Shown here: positions 46,365 through 51,692 of the stretch, one piece after another
Layout of the letters: each line of letters begins with the position of its first letter
Numbering within the stretch: position 1 is the first letter of the stretch
Assembly (NCBI RefSeq): GCF_001758425.2
Contig: NZ_MDSS02000023.1
Coordinates: 1 to 51,692 of the forward strand
Source: Nesterenkonia sp. PF2B19
GTDB lineage: Bacteria; Actinomycetota; Actinomycetes; Actinomycetales; Micrococcaceae
Direction of reading: 5' to 3'
Length of the DNA stretch: 51,692 nucleotides
The notes under the pieces: model-generated
The model's input: the letters and a program-made list of their open reading frames with translations, nothing else
Databases searched by the model: none
Told to the model about the DNA's origin: nothing
Translations under genes and position numbers: made by a program

Positions 46365-46583
46365 GATGTGTCCTTCGTCGGTTGTCTGGTGGAGTTCCAG
46401 GGCCTGGAGCCGGAACCGACGATTTCACGGGGCAGGTCGCCGCACACCTGGTGGAACACCGGGATTCCTCATCCCGGGCCGGGCGGCTGATGCGTCCTGT
46501 CCGTCGCCTCGTCGATCACGGAGTCACCGGCGGCCTGTACGGGCCGACGGCGCTCCCTCGCCTGGGCACAGTCGACCATGCTA
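46365..46583 (-). promoter_or_regulatory. promoter and structured leader of rplY
   Basis: TAGCAT (46578-46583, minus strand) is a -10 box, giving a leader of about 205 bases. It can form CCGGGAT-N5-ATCCCGG (46459-46477), CCAGG-N-CCTGG inside GTTCC...GGAAC near 46395-46415, and a CGGCC-N6-GGCCG hairpin. A 36-codon frame beginning MVDCAQARERRRP lies at the leader's 5' end. I know no named RNA family matching it; autoregulation by L25 or a leader peptide is possible. Confidence 0.5.
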
Positions 46584-46638
46584 TCACGCACGCGCCGGGG
46601 CTTGTCCGGGCGAGAACGGGGCCACCATACTCGGTGCC

Positions 46639-47462
46639 ATGAGCGATGATCCGACTGCCTCAGACGTGGCCGGGGCCCCCGCGCTGGAGGCGACCAGCCT
46701 GCGTGAGACCGAGAACCCGCGGCTGCTGCTGGTGCTCGTCCCCGGGTTGGGCACTGACGTCGCCTCCACCTGGGGGGCGGCGGCCGCACACCTTCCCGAG
46801 GACGTCTGGGCCGTGGGCCTGGATCTTCCAGGGCATGGCCGATCCGCACCGTGGACGGATGCGCCGGCCACGCCGTCGATGCCTCAGCTGGCCCGGGCCG
46901 TGGTCGACGCCGTGCAGCGCCTGCGCAGCACCGCACCCGCGCCTGGAGCACAGCCCGCTGCGGGTGGCCGGCACCTCGCTGGCCGGCGGACTGACCTGCT
47001 GCTGGCCGTCGAGCACGGCGCGTCGTCGACTCCGCCACAGTGTTCGGAGGCCTTCCGCGATTCGGCACCGCCGAGGCCTGGCGGGACCGCGCCCAGCAGG
47101 TGCTCGACGACGGCACGGAAGCCTTGACGGAGGGCAGCATGCCCCGGTGGTTCTCCCCCGCGTTCCGCGCCTCCGCGCCAGAGGCAGTCCACGCAGTCAT
47201 GGCCTCGCTCCGGGCGGCGGACGACTCCTCCTATGCCGCCCTGTGCACAGTGCTCAGCGGCTTCGACCTGCGCAAGGAGCTGCCCGCGATCTCCACACCT
47301 GTCCATCTGGTGGCCGGCGAGCTGGACCCGGTGGCTCCGCCGGAGGAGATCCGTGCGGCCGCCGAGGCGATCCCGGGAGCACGACTCACCGTCGTCGACG
47401 GCGTCGCACATCAGATCGCCGTCGAACGCCCCCAGAAGGCGGCGGAGCTGCTCAGCAGCTGA
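46639..47462 (+). CDS. alpha/beta hydrolase, three frame breaks
   Basis: About 274 residues when joined. Order: LLLVLVPGLGTDVASTWGAAAAHL (oxyanion strand), LDLPGHGRSAPW, nucleophile elbow AGTSLAGG, cap region PRWFSPAFRASAPEAVHAV, then PVHLVAGELDPVAPPEE (acid) and DGVAHQIAVERPQKAAELL (catalytic His). Frame breaks lie near 46935, 47005 and 47025, clustered around the nucleophile; the first is an extra base and the others are missing bases. It resembles 3-oxoadipate enol-lactone hydrolases (PcaD-like), which would fit an aromatic or quinate pathway next door, but substrate is not provable. CATACT with seven bases before the ATG is a weak leaderless promoter. Confidence 0.75.
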
Positions 47463-47540
47463 GGCACGGCCGGGCGTGGGCCCGGCAGCTCCTCCCTAGG
47501 CGAGGTGCTGTGATCCGCAGCACACCACCCCTGGTCCCTT

Positions 47541-47563
47541 TAATGTAATACCTGGTACGTTAC
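47541..47563 (+). promoter_or_regulatory. leaderless promoter/operator of QsuB-like gene, copy 1
   Basis: TAATGTA-N8-TACGTTA is an inverted repeat with 6 of 7 matching pairs. Its right arm contains the -10 box TACGTT (47556-47561), exactly seven bases before ATG 47569. 19 of 21 bases match the copy at 49383-49403. Confidence 0.7.
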
Positions 47564-47568
47564 TTGCC

Positions 47569-49344
47569 ATGGTGACCTCCATCGCATCCGTCTGCCTCTC
47601 CGGCGGACTCACAGACAAGATCCACGCCTGCGCTGAAGCGGGCTTCGACGGCATCGAGATCATGGACTCCGACCTCACGGTGGCCCACGAGTCACCGGAG
47701 GAGATCCGCGCCCTCTGCGAGCGCCTGGGGCTCCGGATCGACATGTTTCAACCGTTCCGCGATGCCGAAGGCGTCGACGACGAGACCTTCGCCGACACGC
47801 TGAGGCGGGCCCGCGAGAAGTTCAGGACGGCAGGACGACTCGGCACCGACCTGATGCTGGTGTGCAGCAATGCCGGCACCGCCACTGTGGACGACGACGC
47901 CCTGGCAGCTCGCCAGCTCGGCGAGCTGGCGGACCTCGCCGCCGAACATGGGATCAGGCTGGCCTACGAGGCTCTCGCCTGGGGGCGGTTCGTCAACGAC
48001 TATCGCCACGCCTGGCGGATCGTACAGATGGCCGACCGGCCGAATCTGGGAACCTGTCTCGACAGCTTCCACATCCTGTCCCGCGGGCACGACCCCTCCG
48101 CCATCGAGGACATCGATGGCGAGAAGATCTTCTTCCTGCAGCTGGCGGACGCGCCGGACCTGAGCATGGATGTGCTCTCCTGGAGCCGCCATCACCGCCT
48201 CTTCCCCGGCGAGGGCTCCTTCGATCTGGTGACGTTCCTGCGCCATGTGCTGCGCGCCGGCTACACGGGACCGCTGTCCTTGGAGGTCTTCAACGACACG
48301 TTCCGTCAGACGGACACCCAGCGGACGGCCGCGCACGCGCGGCGATCCCTGACATGGCTGACTGACCGCGTGGCCGTCGCCGAGGGGCACCAGACGGGCC
48401 GCATCCCGCCGCCCCAGCCGCCGCGTGGAGTCGACTTCGTGGAGCTCGCGGGCGCGGACCTCTCGGCGGTCGACCACATGCTCGAGCAGCTGGGGTTCAC
48501 CTTCCGCGGGACCCATCACCGCAAACCCGTCCGACTCTGGGCCTTCGGCTCAGCGCGCCTGATCCTCGATGAGCAGGACCGGCAGGAGGCACCGCACCTC
48601 TCAGGAATAGGGCTGTCCGTGGACGACGCGGCCCAGGCCTCCGGACGCGCCCAGGCCCTGGGGGCTCCCCCCGCGTTCCGTCGCACCTACGCCGGCGACC
48701 ATGAACTGAAGGCCGTGGCGTCACCGGACGGCACGCAGGTGTACTGGAACGACCGACCCGCAGAGACCTGGGCGGAGGAGTTCGTCGGCGGCAACGATCC
48801 TGACGCCGACGTGATCGCCGTCGTCGACCACATCAATCTGTCCTACCCTTGGCAGGACTTCGACGAAGCAGTGCTGTTCTCCACCAGCGTCCTCGGGCTG
48901 GACGCACAGGCCTCCTCCGAGGTTCCGGGGCCCCGAGGCCTGGTGCGCAGCCAGGTGATGCGCTCCCCGGACGGCGCGCTCCGAGTGCCGCTGAACCTGG
49001 CCCCGCCGACGGCCCCGAACCCGCCGCGCCATGTGGCGATCCGTTGCCGGGACGTGATCGGTGTGGCCGAGCGGGCTCGCGCGCGGGGACTGCACTTCCT
49101 GCCTGTGCCGGACAACTACTATGACGACCTCGCCGCCCGGTTCGCCCTCGACGGCGAACTCATCGATCGACTGCGCGGCCTGGATCTGCTCTACGACCGG
49201 GACGACGACGGCGAGTTCATCCACTTCTACACCCCGACGCTCGGGGACGTCTTCCTCGAGCTCGTGGAGCGCCGCGGCAGCTATGACGGCTATGGCGCGC
49301 CGAACGCTCCTGTGCGCCTGGCCGCCCAGCGCCCGCGGCCCTGA
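47569..49344 (+). CDS. qsuB: 3-dehydroshikimate dehydratase fused to HPPD-like domain (QsuB type)
   Basis: 591 residues, converts 3-dehydroshikimate to protocatechuate. The N-terminal sugar-isomerase/TIM-barrel domain (1-280) carries the metal ligands Glu134 (YEALAWG), Asp165 (CLDSFHIL), Gln191 (LQLADA) and Glu239 (SLEVFND), the same places as in characterised two-domain DSDs. The C-terminal VOC/HPPD-like domain (about 285-575) keeps an His-His-Glu set: His421 (VDHINLS), His488 (PRHVAI) and Glu564 (VFLELVER). It is followed by TRAP transporter and shikimate dehydrogenase genes. Start ATG 47569 is set by a leaderless promoter inside a shared operator. Confidence 0.92.
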   Translation: MVTSIASVCLSGGLTDKIHACAEAGFDGIEIMDSDLTVAHESPEEIRALCERLGLRIDMFQPFRDAEGVDDETFADTLRRAREKFRTAGRLGTDLMLVCSNAGTATVDDDALAARQLGELADLAAEHGIRLAYEALAWGRFVNDYRHAWRIVQMADRPNLGTCLDSFHILSRGHDPSAIEDIDGEKIFFLQLADAPDLSMDVLSWSRHHRLFPGEGSFDLVTFLRHVLRAGYTGPLSLEVFNDTFRQTDTQRTAAHARRSLTWLTDRVAVAEGHQTGRIPPPQPPRGVDFVELAGADLSAVDHMLEQLGFTFRGTHHRKPVRLWAFGSARLILDEQDRQEAPHLSGIGLSVDDAAQASGRAQALGAPPAFRRTYAGDHELKAVASPDGTQVYWNDRPAETWAEEFVGGNDPDADVIAVVDHINLSYPWQDFDEAVLFSTSVLGLDAQASSEVPGPRGLVRSQVMRSPDGALRVPLNLAPPTAPNPPRHVAIRCRDVIGVAERARARGLHFLPVPDNYYDDLAARFALDGELIDRLRGLDLLYDRDDDGEFIHFYTPTLGDVFLELVERRGSYDGYGAPNAPVRLAAQRPRP

Positions 49345-49382
49345 CCCCTCCACCCTCCGGTCCTGCCGCTCCTGTTGACGCC

Positions 49383-49403
49383 TAATGTAATAACCGGTAC
49401 GTT
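49383..49403 (+). promoter_or_regulatory. promoter/operator of TRAP operon, copy 2
   Basis: TAATGTAATA, then ACC, then GGTACGTT. It differs from copy 1 at two of 21 bases. TACGTT (49398-49403) is again the -10 box, but here the start codon is 58 bases on and has a GGGAGGG ribosome site. Confidence 0.7.
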
Positions 49404-49460
49404 CGTAAGCACACCACGTGACTCCCGTCACATGCTCCCCGCTCCCCTGGGAGGGATCCC

Positions 49461-49985
49461 ATGACACCACCGCCCCGCGGACCGCTTCGCCGAGCCGGAC
49501 GGATGATCGACGCCCTGGAGATCTCCGCGGGCTCGGTGATGCTGCTGACGATCTTCGTGCTCGTCCTCATTCAGGCCGCCCAGCGCCACCTCCCCGGCGA
49601 GAGCCTGCCCTGGACGGGCGAAGTCTCTCGGTTCGCCCTGGCGTGGCTCACCTTCACCGTGGCCGGAGTCCTGATCAGCCGAGGCGGCCACATCACCCTG
49701 GAGGTGGTCAACATCCTGCCCAAGCCACGACTGATCCGTGCGGTCCAGGTGTTCGCCCTGGTCATCGTGGCCGTCACAGCAGGGGCCTTCACACTGGAGG
49801 CCTGGGACCTCGTGCAGACTCAGGGCGCCCTGCGCTCCCCGGTGCTCGGACTGTCCATGGCGCTGGTCTACGTGCCGGTCCTGCTGGGACTCATCAGCAG
49901 CACCGTCCGCGCCCTCATCGGCGCGGCCCGCATCGCGCTCCACGGACCCGTCCGGTCTGAGCTCGCCGAGGAGGTGGCCCGATGA
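49461..49985 (+). CDS. dctQ: TRAP transporter small permease (DctQ)
   Basis: 174 residues with four membrane helices (VMLLTIFVLVLIQAA; FALAWLTFTVAGVLI; VQVFALVIVAVTAGAFTL; MALVYVPVLLGLISS). The motif RHLPGESLPWTGEVSRFALAWLTF is characteristic of DctQ proteins. It starts with a GGGAGGG site and overlaps dctM by four bases (ATGA). In this setting it probably imports quinate, shikimate, dehydroshikimate or a related carboxylate, inferred from neighbours. No DctP binding protein is seen in the window. Confidence 0.9.
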   Translation: MTPPPRGPLRRAGRMIDALEISAGSVMLLTIFVLVLIQAAQRHLPGESLPWTGEVSRFALAWLTFTVAGVLISRGGHITLEVVNILPKPRLIRAVQVFALVIVAVTAGAFTLEAWDLVQTQGALRSPVLGLSMALVYVPVLLGLISSTVRALIGAARIALHGPVRSELAEEVAR

Positions 49986-51256
49986 CACTGCTGCTGCTGG
50001 CCCTGGCCATCGCGGTCCTGCTCGTCCTGCGGGTCCCGGTCGCCTTCGCCTTTCTGGGACCCTCGCTCGTCTACATGCTCGTCCACGGACACTCCTCCGG
50101 CATGAGCCTGCGCCAAGTCACCGACGCCGCCCAGAGCTTTCCGCTGCTCGCGGTCCCACTCTTCGTCTTCCTCGGCGCGCTGGCCAACCATGCCGGAATC
50201 GCGGACCAGCTCTTCCGGTTCGCGCTGGCGCTTCTGGCCCGCCTGCGCGGCAATCTCGGCTATGTCACCGTCGGGGTCAGCGTCGGCTTCTCCTGGATGA
50301 GCGGCTCTGCGGTCGCCGACGCGGCCGCCCTCGGCAAGGTCCAGATCCCGGCGATGCTGCGCAACGGCTACAGCCGCCGGTTCGCCACCGGAATCTCCGC
50401 GACCTCCTCCCTCATCGCTCCCGTCATGCCGCCGAGCATCCCCGCGGTGATCTTCGCCGGACTGGCCGCCGCGTCCACCGGCGCGCTGTTCGCCGCCGCC
50501 GTCGTCCCGGCCCTCGCCGTGGCCCTCGGCCTGCTCGTCGTCGTCTTCCTCCTGGTGCGCCGCGAACCAGGGGTCAGCCGGGGGACCTTCGACGCCCGGG
50601 AGCTGCTGGCTTCGACCCGAGGGGTGCTGCTGCCGGCCCTGACTCCGGTGATCATCCTGGGTGGGATCCTCGGCGGCTGGTTCACCCCCACGGAGGCGGC
50701 CTCAGTGGCCGTGGCCTACGTCCTGCTGATCGCCCTGGTCCAACGGTCGCTGTCCTGGTCGGGCTTCCTGACCGCAGTGCGCGAGACGGTGGTGACCACC
50801 GCCGGCATCATGCTCATCGTCGCCTCGGCGGCGCTGCTGGGCCACATCCTGGCCAGAGAGCGTCTCCCCCAGCTCATGACGGAGCTGCTGTTCGGCATCA
50901 CGGAGAACCCCGTCCTGTTCCTGCTGCTCATCGCCGGGCTGATGCTGGTCCTGGGGACGGTCATCGACGCCACGGCCGTCCTGGTGCTGACCGTGCCGGT
51001 CCTGCTGCCGATCGCCGTCCAGTACGGCGTCGACCCCATCGTGCTCGGCGTGGTGCTCATCCTGTCTCTGATGATCGGCCTCCTGACGCCGCCGGTCGGC
51101 ACGGTCCTGTTCGTGACGGCGGCCGTCTCGGAGACACGCGTGGGCGAAGTGTTCCGCGGAGCGCTGCCGTTCATGATCCCGGCCGTGGTCGTCACGGTGC
51201 TGGTGATCCTCTTTCCCGAAGCCGTGCTGTTCATCCTGGAGGTGCTGGGCCTGTGA
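49982..51256 (+). CDS. dctM: TRAP transporter large permease (DctM)
   Basis: 424 residues with about eleven or twelve membrane helices, the Na+-coupled transport subunit. Typical DctM stretches are VPLFVFLGALANHAGIADQLFRFA, GSAVADAAALGKVQIPAMLRNGYSRRFATGISATSSLIAPVMPPSIPAVIF, GWFTPTEAASVAVAY and the C-terminal GLLTPPVGTVLFV. It overlaps dctQ at the start and the dehydrogenase GTG at the end (GTGA), making a coupled operon. Confidence 0.95.
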   Translation: MTLLLLALAIAVLLVLRVPVAFAFLGPSLVYMLVHGHSSGMSLRQVTDAAQSFPLLAVPLFVFLGALANHAGIADQLFRFALALLARLRGNLGYVTVGVSVGFSWMSGSAVADAAALGKVQIPAMLRNGYSRRFATGISATSSLIAPVMPPSIPAVIFAGLAAASTGALFAAAVVPALAVALGLLVVVFLLVRREPGVSRGTFDARELLASTRGVLLPALTPVIILGGILGGWFTPTEAASVAVAYVLLIALVQRSLSWSGFLTAVRETVVTTAGIMLIVASAALLGHILARERLPQLMTELLFGITENPVLFLLLIAGLMLVLGTVIDATAVLVLTVPVLLPIAVQYGVDPIVLGVVLILSLMIGLLTPPVGTVLFVTAAVSETRVGEVFRGALPFMIPAVVVTVLVILFPEAVLFILEVLGL

Positions 51257-51692
51257 CCGAATCCGAAGACCGTGCTGCGGACCGTGCTGTGCTGATCGGC
51301 CTGATCGGCCATGGTGTGGGACCGTCTCTGACGCCCCGCATGCATGAGCTGGAGGGGGCCCGCCACGGGCTGCGGCACATCTATCGGACCGTGGAGTTCC
51401 CCGAGACGCAGGACCCAGCGGCGGCATTGGATCACCTGCTCTCCAGCGCCGAGGCCTTCGGCTTCGACGGGCTCAACCTGACCCACCCGGTCAAACAGAC
51501 GGTGATCCCGCTGCTGGATGAGCTCTCCGGGCCTGCCCGGCGGGTCGACGCCGTCAACACCGTGGTCTGGCGCGAGGGTCGGCGCGTCGGCCACAACACG
51601 GACGTCTCCGGCTTCTCCGCCTCCCTCGAGGACGCGATGGGCCGCACACACCGGGGCGCGTCGTGCTGCTCGGCGCCGGCGGAGCGGGCTCC
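51253..51692 (+). CDS. shikimate/quinate 5-dehydrogenase, 3' end outside window
   Basis: The first 145 or so residues of an AroE-family enzyme. The substrate loop IGHGVGPSLTPRMHELEG, the catalytic Lys in LNLTHPVKQTVIPLLDEL, VDAVNTVV and GHNTDVSGF are present. Near 51652 one base is missing, after which the NAD(P) loop RVVLLGAGGAGS appears. GTG 51253 overlaps the dctM stop. In this operon a catabolic quinate/shikimate dehydrogenase (QsuD type) is likelier than biosynthetic AroE, since its product would feed the QsuB-like dehydratase. Confidence 0.9.
   Translation, partial: MTESEDRAADRAVLIGLIGHGVGPSLTPRMHELEGARHGLRHIYRTVEFPETQDPAAALDHLLSSAEAFGFDGLNLTHPVKQTVIPLLDELSGPARRVDAVNTVVWREGRRVGHNTDVSGFSASLEDAMGRTHRGASCCSAPAERA

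Noticed and set aside
1-51692. CRISPR arrays, insertion sequences, prophage, tRNA or rRNA genes
   Set aside because: I found no regularly spaced repeats, transposase or integrase genes, or tRNA T-loop signatures in any part.

Overview
The window is strongly GC-rich and reads as an actinobacterial chromosome segment, most likely Micrococcales and close to Micrococcaceae (Arthrobacter/Nesterenkonia-like). The evidence is a choline oxidase rather than a choline dehydrogenase, a GNAT/GlpR-like pair, the lpdA/PNP/pmmB neighbourhood known from mycobacteria, a paired clpP operon with an XRE regulator, and many TANNNT-N6/7-ATG leaderless promoters. I see no mobile elements, CRISPR arrays, rRNA or tRNA genes, and no gene-free stretch over 300 bases. 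About 21 frame breaks in 17 genes, 18 of them equivalent to one missing base, point to residual indel errors in the assembly rather than real pseudogenes. I therefore annotate whole-gene spans across the breaks.

Layout. 1-3 kb: betB (cut by the window edge) and codA, converting choline to glycine betaine. 3-7.7 kb: ABC exporter plus DesK/DesR-type two-component system, then an MFS exporter. 7.7-13 kb: histidine phosphatase, small unknown, rmuC, DASS anion transporter, ispH. 13-19 kb: four-helix membrane protein, xseA-xseB, ppk2, alanine-type aminotransferase, orphan betaine-type binding lipoprotein. 19-23 kb: a large TPR protein translationally coupled to an OmpR-type two-component system. 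23-29.4 kb (minus): APH-like kinase, GlpR-like membrane protein, GNAT, DUF885 peptidase, LpdA-type flavoprotein. 29.4-33 kb: purine nucleoside phosphorylase, phosphohexo/pentomutase, deoC, a nucleoside salvage and catabolism run. 33-41 kb: small membrane protein, acyltransferase, mfd, EamA exporter with divergent LysR, Ca/Na-type antiporter. 41-45 kb: PopR/ClgR-like XRE regulator, secreted beta-helix protein, two clpP genes, DUF2505. 45-46.6 kb: pth and rplY with a structured leader. 46.6-51.7 kb: alpha/beta hydrolase, then a quinate/shikimate-type catabolic cluster (QsuB-like dehydratase, TRAP DctQ-DctM, shikimate/quinate dehydrogenase cut by the window end).

The most interesting parts are: the clpP operon, where one subunit has lost its catalytic serine (Ala100) while its partner keeps the full triad, near an XRE regulator ending in a degron-like Ala-Val-Ala; and a nearly identical 21-bp promoter/operator placed in front of both the QsuB-like gene and the TRAP transporter.
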